Positions 47,275-55,966 are shown, counted from the first letter of the stretch. The stretch: 64,000 nucleotides of DNA from Flavobacteriales bacterium (GCA_016713865.1 JADJOG010000004.1:62001-126000), one strand, 5' to 3'. Numbers and translations: made by a program. The notes: generated from the letters alone by a model not told the origin.

Positions 47275-47973
47275 TTAGGCCACTTGTACGGTTCGTGTAT
47301 CCACCTTCACACCAGGGCTCATGGTGCTGCTCACGGTGATGCTCTTGATGTACGCGCCCTTTGCGGTGCTGGGCTTCAGCTTCACCAAGGTCTGCAGCAA
47401 TTCGTGCGCGTTCTCGCTCAGCTTATTCGCTTCGAAGCTGGCCTTGCCGATCACCGCGTGGATGATACCGGCCTTGTCGACCTTGAAATCGATCTTGCCT
47501 GCCTTCACCTCTTTCACGGCCTTGGCCACATCCATGGTCACGGTACCGGTCTTCGGGTTAGGCATCAGGCCGCGCGGTCCGAGCACACGGCCCAAGGCAC
47601 CGACTTTGGCCATCACTGCGGGGGTGCAGATGATCACATCCACATTCGTCCAGCCGCCTTTGATCTTCTCCACATAGTCATCGAGGCCCGCCATGTCAGC
47701 GCCTGCGGCCAAGGCTTCTTCGCACTTGGCTGGATCGGCCAGCACAAGCACGTTCACTGTTCGGCCGGTGCCATGAGGCAGGCTAACCGTGCCACGCACC
47801 ATCTCGGTGCTCTTCTTGGGATCAACACCAAGGCGTACCGCGATATCCACGGTAGCATCGAACTTGGTGGTGCTCACTTGTTTCACGATCTGCGCGGCCT
47901 CCGGGAGGCTGTAGATCTTGGCGGTATCGAACTTGGCCAACGCCGCCTTGCGCTTCTTGGTAGTGGTGCTCAT
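47275..47973 (-). CDS. rplA: Ribosomal protein uL1
   Basis: 232 residues. Part of the mobile L1 stalk at the E site; a known translational autoregulator of rplKA. Family motifs: KFDATVDIAVRLGVDPKKSTEMVRGTVSLPHGTG, GLMPNPKTGTVTMDVAKAVKEVKAGKIDFKVDKAGIIHAVIGK. Eleven bases separate it from rplK. Confidence 0.98.
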   Translation of the reverse strand: MSTTTKKRKAALAKFDTAKIYSLPEAAQIVKQVSTTKFDATVDIAVRLGVDPKKSTEMVRGTVSLPHGTGRTVNVLVLADPAKCEEALAAGADMAGLDDYVEKIKGGWTNVDVIICTPAVMAKVGALGRVLGPRGLMPNPKTGTVTMDVAKAVKEVKAGKIDFKVDKAGIIHAVIGKASFEANKLSENAHELLQTLVKLKPSTAKGAYIKSITVSSTMSPGVKVDTRTVQVA

Positions 47974-47984
47974 GGCGTTGCTGG

Positions 47985-48422
47985 TTAGAATGGCTTCTCG
48001 CCGGTTACTGTAACACCCATGCTGCGGGCCGTGCCAGCCACCATGCTCATGGCGCTGTCCAAGGTGAAGCAGTTCAAATCGGGCATCTTATCGGTAGCGA
48101 TCGCCTTGATCTGGTCCCAGCTGATGCTGCCGACCTTCTTGGAGTGCGGCGTTCCGCTGCCTCCCTGAATCTTGGCCGCCTCGATGATCTGCACTGCGGC
48201 AGGAGGGGTCTTGATGATGAAGTCGAACGACTTGTCGGCGTAAACCGTGATCACCACGGGCAGCACTTTGCCGGCTTTATCCTGCGTTTGCGCGTTGAAG
48301 CGCTTGCAGAATTCCATGATGTTCACGCCCTTGGCGCCCAGTGCGGGGCCGATGGGGGGCGACGGATTGGCCGCTCCACCCTTCACTTGCAGCTTGATCA
48401 ACGCTGCGATTTCCTTTGCCAT
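47985..48422 (-). CDS. rplK: Ribosomal protein uL11
   Basis: 145 residues. Forms the GTPase-associated centre with 23S rRNA. LQVKGGAANPSPPIGPALGAKGVNIMEFCKRFNAQT and the C-terminal RNA-binding domain (AIATDKMPDLNCFTLDSAMSMVAGTARSMGVTV) are complete. First ribosomal gene of the rplKAJL block, 108 bases after nusG; that spacer likely contains the operon's main control region but no clear promoter box was found. Confidence 0.98.
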   Translation of the reverse strand: MAKEIAALIKLQVKGGAANPSPPIGPALGAKGVNIMEFCKRFNAQTQDKAGKVLPVVITVYADKSFDFIIKTPPAAVQIIEAAKIQGGSGTPHSKKVGSISWDQIKAIATDKMPDLNCFTLDSAMSMVAGTARSMGVTVTGEKPF

Positions 48423-48530
48423 TGCTCTTGTTTTGTGTCCTTGTTGGCGCCTTCCTCTCGGTTGGCTCGGACGGGTTTGCTACTGTCTTTCCTTCATCCC
48501 GAGGTTGAACCGGGATTTCTTCCATTGTTC

Positions 48531-49088
48531 TCAGATGTCCTTTTCAACCTGCATGAAGCTCAGTTCAAGCGGGGTCTTCCTTCCGAAGATCTTCACCATC
48601 ACTTTCAGCTTCTTCTTGTCCTCGTTGATCTCTTCAATCACGCCATTGAAACCATTGAATGGCCCATCAATCACCTTCACGCCCTCGCCCAAATGGTAAG
48701 GGTTCACGCTCGTGGCCTCTGAGTCCGCGAACTCATCAACGGTTCCGAGTATCCGGTTCACCTCGCTCTGCCTCAATGGAACAGGATCTCCGCCTTTCTC
48801 TGAACCGAGGAAACCGATCACATTCGGCAGGTTTTTGATGCTGTGCGCGATCTCGCCCGTAAGGTCGGCTTCCATGAGCACGTACCCCTGGAAAAGGTTC
48901 CGCTCCTTGCTCACCTTCTTGCCATCGCGAATCTGGTAGAACTTCTCCATCGGAATGAGCACCTGCGCGATCCGCGACTGCAAGGGCTTGCTGCGCGATA
49001 CCTCAAGGTCTATGAGTTCCTTCACCTTCTTCTCCTTTCCGGAGATGGCGCGCACCACATACCACTTCTTGGTCGCTGTCTCAGCCAT
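48531..49088 (-). CDS. nusG: Transcription termination/antitermination factor NusG
   Basis: 185 residues. NGN domain (KKWYVVRAISGKEKKVKELIDLE ... FYQIRDGKKVSKERNLFQGYVLMEADL ... HSIKNLPNVIGFLG) followed by the KOW domain (LGEGVKVIDGPFNGFNGVIEEINEDKKKLKVMVKIFGRKTPLELSF). Binds RNA polymerase and couples it to the leading ribosome. Three bases after secE, so the pair is coupled. Confidence 0.97.
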   Translation of the reverse strand: MAETATKKWYVVRAISGKEKKVKELIDLEVSRSKPLQSRIAQVLIPMEKFYQIRDGKKVSKERNLFQGYVLMEADLTGEIAHSIKNLPNVIGFLGSEKGGDPVPLRQSEVNRILGTVDEFADSEATSVNPYHLGEGVKVIDGPFNGFNGVIEEINEDKKKLKVMVKIFGRKTPLELSFMQVEKDI

Positions 49089-49091
49089 GGC

Positions 49092-49328
49092 TCAGGCGCC
49101 GATGAGTTTGTAAACGAAGCCCAGGATGCCCTTCCAGAACCCGGTATCCTCGGCGCCCATGTTCTGGACACCGAAGACGTAGTCCATGACGAAGATGATG
49201 AGCGAGAGGATGAGTGCTGAGACGAGCACCACGATGGCGCTGCCTTGCAGCTCCTTCCACGTGGGCCAGCTCACCTTGTTCATGAGCTCGTTGTAGCTCT
49301 CGCTCAGGTATGTCTTGAAGCTTGCCAT
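49092..49328 (-). CDS. secE: Preprotein translocase subunit SecE
   Basis: 78 residues from MASFKTYLSESYNELMNKVSWPTWKELQGSAIVVL; a longer in-frame reading would run into the tRNA-Trp gene. The conserved amphipathic helix with KVSWPTWKE and one membrane helix (IVVLVSALILSLIIFVMDYVF) define SecE of the SecYEG channel. The extra ~20 residues after the helix are common in Bacteroidota. Directly follows tRNA-Trp. Confidence 0.95.
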   Translation of the reverse strand: MASFKTYLSESYNELMNKVSWPTWKELQGSAIVVLVSALILSLIIFVMDYVFGVQNMGAEDTGFWKGILGFVYKLIGA

Positions 49329-49349
49329 CTGTTGTTCTGGTTCGGCTGG

Positions 49350-49422
49350 CACGGGTGGCAGGAATCGAACCCGCAGCCTAAGGTTTTGGAGACCTTCGCT
49401 CTACCAATTGAGCTACACCCGT
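49350..49422 (-). tRNA. trpT: tRNA-Trp (anticodon CCA)
   Basis: 73-nt cloverleaf: acceptor ACGGGTG / CACCCGT, D arm GTAGCTCAATTGGTAGAGC, anticodon loop reading CTCCAAA, T arm with GGTTCGATTCC. The 3' CCA is encoded (49347-49349). Lies between tuf and secE. Confidence 0.96.
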
Positions 49423-49503
49423 GTGATTCCTGGTCTTGTTCCATTCGGCGGCGAAGGCCGGCCCGGTTGCCCGGACCGGCCTTTCCGCCATTGAAATCGG
49501 TTC

Positions 49504-50691
49504 TTACTTGAGAATCTCGGTCACCTGTCCAGCGCCCACGGTGCGGCCACCCTCACGGATAGCGAAGCGCAGGCCCTTGTCCATGGCGATCGGCACGATC
49601 AACTTCACGGTGATGGTCACGTTGTCACCAGGCATGATCATCTCGCGTCCGGCTTCCATATTGATCTCGCCTGTTACGTCCGTGGTGCGGAAGTAGAACT
49701 GGGGGCGGTACTTGTTGTGGAAAGGGGTGTGGCGGCCGCCCTCCTCTTTCTTCAACACATAGATCTCCGCCTTGAACTCCGTGTGCGGGGTGATGCTGCC
49801 GGGGGCGGCGATCACCATACCGCGACGGATGTCGGTTTTCTCGATGCCACGGAGCAAGAGACCGCAGTTGTCGCCAGCCTCGCCGCGATCCAGCAGCTTA
49901 CGGAACATCTCAACACCCGTGCAGGTGCTGGTCATCTTCTGCTCCTGCATGCCGATGATCTCCACGTTATCGCCCACTTTCACCACGCCGGTCTCGATAC
50001 GGCCGGTAGCTACGGTGCCGCGACCAGTGATTGAGAACACGTCCTCAACGCTCATCAGGAAAGGCTTCTCCGTCTCGCGAGGAGGAACCGGAATCCAATT
50101 ATCCACCGCGTCCATGAGGGCCATCACGGTATCCACCCACTTCGGTTCGCCATTCAGGGCTCCAAGCGCGCTGCCGCGAATCACTGGAGTGTTGGTGCCG
50201 TCGTACTGGTAAAAGGTAAGGAGTTCGCGAATCTCCATCTCCACGAGATCGAGGAGTTCCGCGTCGTCCACCATGTCAACCTTGTTCATGAACACCACGA
50301 TCTTGGGCACGCCCACCTGACGGCCGAGCAGGATGTGCTCGCGGGTCTGTGGCATGGGACCATCGGTCGAAGCGACAACCAGGATGGCACCGTCCATTTG
50401 GGCGGCACCCGTAACCATGTTCTTCACATAGTCAGCGTGGCCGGGGCAGTCCACGTGAGCGTAGTGACGGTTAGCCGTCGAATACTCCACGTGCGCGGTG
50501 TTAATGGTGATGCCACGCTCTTTTTCCTCGGGAGCATTGTCGATGCTATCGAAGCTGCGCACCTCGCTCAGGCCTTTAGAGGCCAGCACGGTGGTGATCG
50601 CGGCGGTGAGTGTGGTTTTGCCGTGGTCAACGTGGCCGATGGTGCCGATGTTGACGTGGGGCTTGTCCCGCTTGAATGTCTCCTTTGCCAT
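49504..50691 (-). CDS. tuf: Elongation factor Tu
   Basis: 395 residues. GTPase delivering aminoacyl-tRNA to the ribosome. G1 GHVDHGKTT, G3 DCPGHADYVKNM, G4 NKVDMVD, G5 SALGAL and the C-terminal beta domains (MPGDNVTITVKLIVPIAMDKGLRFAIREGGRTVGAGQVTEIL) are intact. Embedded in the tRNA cluster in the classical tufB position. The A/C-rich leader has no Shine-Dalgarno. Confidence 0.98.
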   Translation of the reverse strand: MAKETFKRDKPHVNIGTIGHVDHGKTTLTAAITTVLASKGLSEVRSFDSIDNAPEEKERGITINTAHVEYSTANRHYAHVDCPGHADYVKNMVTGAAQMDGAILVVASTDGPMPQTREHILLGRQVGVPKIVVFMNKVDMVDDAELLDLVEMEIRELLTFYQYDGTNTPVIRGSALGALNGEPKWVDTVMALMDAVDNWIPVPPRETEKPFLMSVEDVFSITGRGTVATGRIETGVVKVGDNVEIIGMQEQKMTSTCTGVEMFRKLLDRGEAGDNCGLLLRGIEKTDIRRGMVIAAPGSITPHTEFKAEIYVLKKEEGGRHTPFHNKYRPQFYFRTTDVTGEINMEAGREMIMPGDNVTITVKLIVPIAMDKGLRFAIREGGRTVGAGQVTEILK

Positions 50692-50804
50692 GGTCGTTCG
50701 GTCGTTGTGTTGTTCGTACTTTCTGTTCGGTCCTTGATTCTGCTGTACCGGCCGCCCTCTTTCGAGGGTTTCTTTGATGCTGCTTCGCTGATCGCTTCTG
50801 ATGG

Positions 50805-50876
<72 letters not shown>

Positions 50877-50896
50877 TGGTGCGATTCCTGTGGTGG

Positions 50897-50969
50897 AGCG
50901 GGAGACGAGATTCGAACCCGCGACATTCAGCTTGGAAGGCTGATGCTCTACCAGCTGAGCTACTCCCGC
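50897..50969 (-). tRNA. glyT: tRNA-Gly (anticodon TCC)
   Basis: 73-nt cloverleaf: acceptor GCGGGAG / CTCCCGC, anticodon stem TCAGC / GCTGA with loop CTTCCAA, T arm GGGTTCGAATCTC; CCA encoded. Confidence 0.96.
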
Positions 50970-51048
50970 ATATTTAGCCGGTCGTGGTCCGAATTCTTCG
51001 CATTCGCCGTTGCCTGGAAGCGGCTACGGCTGGCTCCGTGCGATGTGG

Positions 51049-51131
51049 TGGGGAGAACAGGATTCGAACCTGTGAAGTCGTGAGACAACAGATTTACAGT
51101 CTGCCCCCGTTGGCCACTTGGGTATCTCCCC
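51049..51131 (-). tRNA. tyrU: tRNA-Tyr (anticodon GTA)
   Basis: 83-nt class II tRNA with a long variable arm; acceptor GGGGAGA / TCTCCCC, anticodon stem CAGAC / CTGTT with loop TGTAAAT region, T arm AGGTTCGAATCCT; CCA encoded. Confidence 0.96.
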
Positions 51132-51145
51132 TTTCGGCATCACGG

Positions 51146-51218
51146 AGCCAATGGACGGATTCGAACCCCCGACCTGCTGATTACAAATCAGCTGCTCTAC
51201 CAGCTGAGCTACATTGGC
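51146..51218 (-). tRNA. thrU: tRNA-Thr (anticodon TGT)
   Basis: 73-nt cloverleaf: acceptor GCCAATG / CATTGGC, anticodon stem GCTGA / TCAGC with loop TTTGTAA. The three bases after the discriminator are CCG, so unlike its four neighbours the CCA is not encoded and must be added by the CCA enzyme. First gene of the tRNA-tuf transcript. Confidence 0.95.
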
Positions 51219-51284
51219 CTGTACAACAAGGAAAAGAACGGTTTCCTCCTTTCATCGAGGCCAGTAGGCCCCGATTTGGGCGGG

Positions 51285-51315
51285 CAAATGTAGAAAAGAA
51301 CCGCTCTCTCCCAAA
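51285..51315 (-). promoter_or_regulatory. Primary promoter of the tRNA-tuf operon
   Basis: Minus strand shows TTTG (51312-51315), a 19-base spacer and TACATTTG (51285-51292), an exact match to the Bacteroidota primary sigma consensus TTTG-N19/20-TAnnTTTG. It lies about 67 bases before the first tRNA. Confidence 0.8.
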
Positions 51316-51372
51316 CGATTGCCACACTTTTGGCATAGGTCATGTGGACCGCTCCAATAACAGACCCGATAC

Positions 51373-51672
51373 TCAGGCCTGTGCCCGCTCCTTGCCGCGC
51401 GTGATTTGGCTTCGTAAGGCCTCTGCGGCTTCAACCACGGCCTCCTCAAATGTTTTGCCATGGCGACGGGTGAACAAATCGTTCCCGGGAACTGCCAATT
51501 TCACCTCAACCACCTTGTTCTCATGGGATTCACCATCGCGCTCCAGACGGAGAAAGACCTCTGCGGCATGAATATCATCCGTGAATTGGGCCAGCTTCTC
51601 CAGTTTCTCTTGGATGAAGCCGATGAGCTTACGGTCGGCGTCGAAATGAATGGACTGGACATTGATCTTCAT
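51373..51672 (-). CDS. hpf: Ribosome hibernation-promoting factor, short type
   Basis: 99 residues: MKINVQSIHFDADRKLIGFIQEKLEKLAQFTDDIHAAEVFLRLERD ... ENKVVEVKLAVPGNDLFTRRHGKTFEEAVVEAAEALRSQI. The beta-alpha-beta-beta-beta-alpha fold of HPF/RaiA proteins, which bind the decoding site of idle 30S subunits in stationary phase. It lacks the C-terminal dimerisation domain of long HPF. Follows xerC by 20 bases, an order common in Bacteroidota. Confidence 0.93.
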   Translation of the reverse strand: MKINVQSIHFDADRKLIGFIQEKLEKLAQFTDDIHAAEVFLRLERDGESHENKVVEVKLAVPGNDLFTRRHGKTFEEAVVEAAEALRSQITRGKERAQA

Positions 51673-51692
51673 GGTCGGTGTCGTGTTTTAGG

Positions 51693-52586
51693 TTAGCCTC
51701 GCCGACCACCACGCGGATGGGCTTGGGCATGGGCATTCTTGAGTTTTTCAGCGGTATTGTGGGTGTAAACCTGTGTCGCGGCTAAACCCGCATGGCCCAG
51801 CAATTCCTTCACAGCGTTCAAATCGGCACCTCTATCAAGCATGTGGGTGGCGAATGTGTGCCGCAGCACGTGCGGGCTCCGCTTGCTCTGAGGGGTCACG
51901 CTCCCAAGGTAACGGCTCACAAGGCGCTGCACGGCCCGTCGCGAAAAAGGACGGCCAGCAGTATTCAGCACGAGCGGCTCATGCATCGCAATTCGTCCCG
52001 CTGCCATGCGCGCGGCCAAGCGTGCATGCAACCGAGCCACCATGTTCGGTGGAAGCGGAACAATGCGCTCCTTACTCCGTTTGCCCATGAGCCTGAGCGT
52101 ACCCGCGCTCTCATCGAAGTCACTTGCTCGAAGTCCGATGAACTCCGCTAATCGCATGCCCGTGCAGTAGAGCAGGTCCACTACAAGCAGGTCTTCTTCC
52201 TTAAAGTCTGCGTCCTTCTCTGACCCGTGTTCGAAAAGGGCGGCCATCCGCCCGGCTTCAATGAACTCTGGCAGTCGCTTCGGCGTCTTCGGAGCATCAA
52301 TCAAGGCTGTTGGGTCCAGGGTAGCCCCACCCGATTGCCGCGCGAACTTGAAAAAGCCGCGTACCGCGCTCAATCTGCGGTTCACCGTCCTTGGGCTATC
52401 ACCTGTTTCAATCCGGCTCATGACCCAGTAACGCACCAAGTCTCCATCCGCTTGCTCAATGCCGCCAAGACCTTCTTGCTTGATGAATTCCGCGAATAGC
52501 CCAAGGTCAGCGCGATAAGCCGCTACGGTGTGCGAGCTTGCGCGTTTCTCAAGGGCCAGGTGTTCCAGGAACCGTTCCAGCAGCAT
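51693..52586 (-). CDS. xerC: Tyrosine recombinase XerC/XerD
   Basis: 297 residues from MLLERFLEHLALEKRASSHTVAAYRADL; an upstream in-frame start would add 15 residues without homology. SAM-like N-terminal domain, then the catalytic residues: Arg in CTGMRLAEFIGLR, Lys in the beta hairpin (GKRSKERIVPLP), HVLRHTFATHML, His in LLGHAGL and Tyr in TQVYTHNT. Resolves chromosome dimers at dif. The rpsU-xerC-hpf order marks it as the housekeeping enzyme and not a phage integrase. Confidence 0.93.
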   Translation of the reverse strand: MLLERFLEHLALEKRASSHTVAAYRADLGLFAEFIKQEGLGGIEQADGDLVRYWVMSRIETGDSPRTVNRRLSAVRGFFKFARQSGGATLDPTALIDAPKTPKRLPEFIEAGRMAALFEHGSEKDADFKEEDLLVVDLLYCTGMRLAEFIGLRASDFDESAGTLRLMGKRSKERIVPLPPNMVARLHARLAARMAAGRIAMHEPLVLNTAGRPFSRRAVQRLVSRYLGSVTPQSKRSPHVLRHTFATHMLDRGADLNAVKELLGHAGLAATQVYTHNTAEKLKNAHAQAHPRGGRRG

Positions 52587-52616
52587 GCCAACTCGCGCAA
52601 GGTAATGCCCTTGAAT

Positions 52617-52655
52617 GGCGAAGGCGGGCAATCTCCTGGATTGCCCGCCTTCGCC
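52617..52655 (-). terminator. Hairpin after rpsU
   Basis: Perfect 17-bp inverted repeat with a 5-base loop between rpsU and xerC. Its downstream side has no long T run, so it may only partly terminate and lower xerC-hpf expression relative to rpsU, or protect the rpsU mRNA end. Confidence 0.8.
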
Positions 52656-52673
52656 CTATGTATCGAACAAGGA

Positions 52674-52865
52674 CTATTCCTGCTCGGTCTGCATCTTCAA
52701 CTTGTAGGTCGCCCGGATAACCTGCTTCCGTCGTGCGACGCTAGGCTTAGTGAAACTCTGACGCTTGCGCAATTGACGCATGGTCTGAGTACGCTCGAAC
52801 TTCTTCTTGAACTTCTTGAGCGCCTTATCGATGCTCTCGCCTTCTTTAACCGGGATGATCAGCAT
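52674..52865 (-). CDS. rpsU: Ribosomal protein bS21
   Basis: 63 residues: MLIIPVKEGESIDKALKKFKKKFERTQTMRQLRKRQSFTKPSVARRKQVIRATYKLKMQTEQE, the basic small-subunit protein near the anti-Shine-Dalgarno region. In Bacteroidota bS21 with bS18 and bS6 sequesters the 16S tail, which fits the lack of Shine-Dalgarno sequences in this window. A strong promoter precedes it. Confidence 0.96.
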   Translation of the reverse strand: MLIIPVKEGESIDKALKKFKKKFERTQTMRQLRKRQSFTKPSVARRKQVIRATYKLKMQTEQE

Positions 52866-52893
52866 GGTCCTGTACCCTTTTCGTTAGGGGCGG

Positions 52894-52924
52894 CAAATAT
52901 AGGCTCGTACTTCATAGTCGCAAA
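52894..52924 (-). promoter_or_regulatory. Primary promoter of rpsU
   Basis: Minus strand TTTG (52921-52924), 19-base spacer, TATATTTG (52894-52901): exact consensus with the same spacing as the tRNA-tuf promoter, about 30 bases before rpsU. Confidence 0.82.
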
Positions 52925-53057
52925 TCTGAAAACAGGCCGATGCATAATGACCTGTAAGGCCGGAAATCCAACGCTACTTCCAGCTCAACTCAGAAATCAG
53001 CTGTGAGCGCCACACACTATCCTTGGTCTTTCTCAGTTGTTAACCCGTCGCCCAACC

Positions 53058-54260
53058 ATGCCTGCCCAACGCATCGATGAATTGCGCGCCCTTGTGGCAG
53101 GCACCGATCTCAGCTTGGCTACACGGCGGCTCATGGATCTCTGCGACGATTATGAGGCCCTGCATGAGCTTCGGCCTGCGGCCATGCAGTTGCGCGCCGA
53201 GTACAACCTGGACCGCGAAATGGGCGCCGGTGAATTGAGCGGTGGCTCGGCAGATCAATTGAAAGAAAGAGCACGCGGCATCGTCGAGGCCATAGCGGCG
53301 AGGGCGACTGCGCTGGTGGAGCAGGGCCATACACAGACACCCGCGACAGTTTATTGGTCCGAAGGCGTGGTGAAGCGTTACAGCAGCGGCGGCCACCGAT
53401 TCCAACTCGGCCCGATCGATCTGGAATTGCGCACCGGCGAGATCACGGGTGTGGTGGGTGAGAACGGCAACGGCAAGACCACGCTCTTGCGGCAAGTGGC
53501 CGGACTGCTCAATCACGATGAAGGCGTGATCCACTGGCCCGTGGCACCTGCCGACCCTTATGAGCGGCGCGGCACCATCGCATGGATCCCGCAACGCAGC
53601 GCGCGCTGGTACGGAACGCTGCTGCAGAACCTGCGCTTCACGGCTGCCATACACGGCATCAACGGCGCCGCCAACGAGGACCGCGTGCAATACACCTTGC
53701 ACCGGCTCGGCCTCACGCGCTTCGCCAATCTCACTTGGGCGCAACTGAGCAGCGGTTACAAGCTCCGCTTCGAGCTGGCGCGCATGGTGGTGTGGCGCCC
53801 GCGCATCCTGGTGCTCGATGAGCCCATCGCCAACCTCGACCTGCAAGCGCAGCAACTCTTCCTGCAAGACCTCAAGCACCTCGCGACCTCTGCGCGCGAT
53901 CCGGTGAGCATCATCCTCAGCTCTCAGCAACTGCACGAGATCGAGGCCATCGCCGACCGCATCGTTTTCCTGAAGAACGGCAAGCCGGTGTACAGCGGCA
54001 GCACCGCTGGTTTCGACCAGGACCGCAGCAGCAACGTGTATGAACTGAAGGGCGCGCTCGACCGCCAACGATTGATCGCAGCGCTTGGCGCCGCCAACGT
54101 GCTCGCGCTCGACGATACCGGCATCGTGCTGCGCCTCACCACGCCGCGCGCGCTTGGTTCGCGCGAGTTGATGCGCGCCTTGGCCAACGCCGACATCGAG
54201 CTCAGCTATTTCCGCGACATCAGCACCAGCACGCGCAAGCTCTTCCACCAGGACACATGA
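53058..54260 (+). CDS. ABC transporter ATP-binding protein with helical N-terminal domain
   Basis: 400 residues from MPAQRIDELRALVAGTDLSLATRRLMDLCDDY; an upstream TTG is less likely. The first ~105 residues are a helical extension of unknown type, then a standard nucleotide-binding domain: Walker A GENGNGKTTLL (about 135), Q-loop WIPQRSARWYG, signature LSSGYKLRFELAR, Walker B RILVLDEPIANLD, and H-loop-like region IILSSQQLHEIEAI. The signature (LSSGY for LSGGQ) is non-canonical but resembles exporter families. The C-terminus has an accessory domain. Its stop overlaps the ATG of the next gene by 4 bases, so the two form one transporter. Substrate unknown. Confidence 0.85.
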   Translation: MPAQRIDELRALVAGTDLSLATRRLMDLCDDYEALHELRPAAMQLRAEYNLDREMGAGELSGGSADQLKERARGIVEAIAARATALVEQGHTQTPATVYWSEGVVKRYSSGGHRFQLGPIDLELRTGEITGVVGENGNGKTTLLRQVAGLLNHDEGVIHWPVAPADPYERRGTIAWIPQRSARWYGTLLQNLRFTAAIHGINGAANEDRVQYTLHRLGLTRFANLTWAQLSSGYKLRFELARMVVWRPRILVLDEPIANLDLQAQQLFLQDLKHLATSARDPVSIILSSQQLHEIEAIADRIVFLKNGKPVYSGSTAGFDQDRSSNVYELKGALDRQRLIAALGAANVLALDDTGIVLRLTTPRALGSRELMRALANADIELSYFRDISTSTRKLFHQDT

Positions 54261-55966
54261 GATTGCTGCGAAGACTCATACCCGCCTTCCTCTGGCAATG
54301 GGACCAGCGCCTGCTGCAGGATTGGCCGCGTATCTGGGCCACGCGCGTGCATCTACACCTGTGGTTCCTGCTGCTCTGCAATGTGGTGGCGTTGCTGCTC
54401 GGCCTGCTCATCAACGTGAGCCACCGCAAGTTCCCCGACCCGGAGGAGCTCTTCGCGTACATGCTGGTGCCCACGGTCGCGTACGCTGCGTTCTGGGTCT
54501 ATCGCGTGGTGCGCTTCAATGCCGAGAAACGCTTCGGTGCGCGCAAGGCGTATAGCGAAGTAGGCGAGTTCGTGGTGCTATGGATCAGCGCGCTGTTGAT
54601 CATGAGCATTCCCACCACGCTCTCACTAACAGTTAGCCTTCGCATTGCTGCGCTCACTCCGGATGAGGATTTCGTTGATGAGGTGGATCAACTCGGCGGG
54701 CAGCTGGGCTGGTTCTATCGTGGGGAATCCTACTACGACCCATACTACGACGACGACTACAGCGACTACGAGGACGAGAGCGTAATAGAAATCCAGGAGG
54801 CGCTTCGTACGGCACAGGCCGAAGTTGATGCCATTCACACGCAACGAATTGAACGGACTGCGCAAGGAGGGAACTCGCATAAGTTCTTCCGCAGCTTCAA
54901 AGAGTATCGGAAGCGACAATCAGGCGAAGACCCAGCGCACTATGGCCTGCACGACGAATACATGCGCTGGATCCATCGCGGGAATAATGCGCTGGATACG
55001 GACGACACTGTCCGCTACAACCCAGACACAGCAGCCCTCTATTTCGCCAAGGCCGATTCCATCGAGCACAAATTCCCGCTGCTGCTGGTGGAGTTCGACG
55101 ATATCAGGCCGTGGTCCGAGAACTTGTCATTCAAAAGAGACAGCGTAATTGAGAATGAGTACCTAGAGCGATTCGAGCGCAATGAACCGATGGACCCTGA
55201 TCACATCTCGCGCGCCTTAGCCATCGCGAGCAAGTACTCGCGGCATGTGCGGCTCATCCCCTCGGAGCGTGTAACACAGGAGTTCGAGAAACGAGAACTC
55301 AGCACGGCAAACTTGGAAGCCTGCGCGGCCCAGATCTCGCGCATCTCGAAGGCCAAAGACCTGCGCTACTTCTTCGTGAAGGAGAACAGCTATTTCGCCT
55401 TCATCACGATCTTCAGTTTCTGCCTGGTGTTGCTGCTCACCGCCTTCAAGCGCATCTACTGGCAGCCATTCCTTATTGCTATCGTCACGGCGGGCGTAGT
55501 GCCCATCGTCTTGCTCATCGCCGCGTTGATCCTGGAGCATGATGTGATTCCGATGAACGACGATGAGATCATGGTTTACGCGCACTGGTTCATCGCTGTG
55601 TTCCTTTTCGTGATGCTCTTCACGATTCTCCAACTGCGCGCCTATCGCACCAACCGCGCGGTTATGGTGCTGCTCGCCAACTCCGTGGTGCCCTTCTTCG
55701 TCCTCTTCACGATCATGATCCTTCACGAGGAGCACGACATCTTCGGGCAGGACGCCCTCAACAACACCATACAAGCGATCAGCGATTCGAACCAAGAGGA
55801 TCCGCGCCTTCCTGCACTGAATGCTCAGGCCACCGCATTGCGGGAGATGATCGATAGCATCATGCTGGGCACGCTCTGGGGCGGCATCGCGCTGTATGTG
55901 CTGGTGCTGCACCCGCTGTTCACGCGGCTCTACGCAAGGCTGATGGCACTGCCGGAGCGGAACTAG
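54257..55966 (+). CDS. Membrane partner of the ABC ATPase, with large acidic extracytoplasmic domain
   Basis: 569 residues. Three N-terminal membrane helices (LHLWFLLLCNVVALLLGLLI, YMLVPTVAYAAFWVYRVV, FVVLWISALLIMSIPTTL), a soluble part of about 240 residues, then four or five more helices (NSYFAFITIFSFCLVLLLTAF ... AVMVLLANSVVPFFVLFTIMIL ... LWGGIALYVLVLHPLF). The soluble part begins with a strikingly acidic, Tyr-rich run around 158-176 (YYDPYYDDDYSDYEDES) and is otherwise helical. I do not recognise a named permease family; its overlap with the ATPase gene is the reason for calling it the transporter's membrane subunit. No signal peptide is needed. Confidence 0.75.
   Translation: MRLLRRLIPAFLWQWDQRLLQDWPRIWATRVHLHLWFLLLCNVVALLLGLLINVSHRKFPDPEELFAYMLVPTVAYAAFWVYRVVRFNAEKRFGARKAYSEVGEFVVLWISALLIMSIPTTLSLTVSLRIAALTPDEDFVDEVDQLGGQLGWFYRGESYYDPYYDDDYSDYEDESVIEIQEALRTAQAEVDAIHTQRIERTAQGGNSHKFFRSFKEYRKRQSGEDPAHYGLHDEYMRWIHRGNNALDTDDTVRYNPDTAALYFAKADSIEHKFPLLLVEFDDIRPWSENLSFKRDSVIENEYLERFERNEPMDPDHISRALAIASKYSRHVRLIPSERVTQEFEKRELSTANLEACAAQISRISKAKDLRYFFVKENSYFAFITIFSFCLVLLLTAFKRIYWQPFLIAIVTAGVVPIVLLIAALILEHDVIPMNDDEIMVYAHWFIAVFLFVMLFTILQLRAYRTNRAVMVLLANSVVPFFVLFTIMILHEEHDIFGQDALNNTIQAISDSNQEDPRLPALNAQATALREMIDSIMLGTLWGGIALYVLVLHPLFTRLYARLMALPERN

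Noticed and set aside
51693..52586. Tyrosine recombinase next to a tRNA cluster, as in an integrative element
   Set aside because: The rpsU-xerC-hpf context and full similarity to XerC/D make it the chromosomal dimer-resolution enzyme; no cargo, att repeats or phage genes are nearby.
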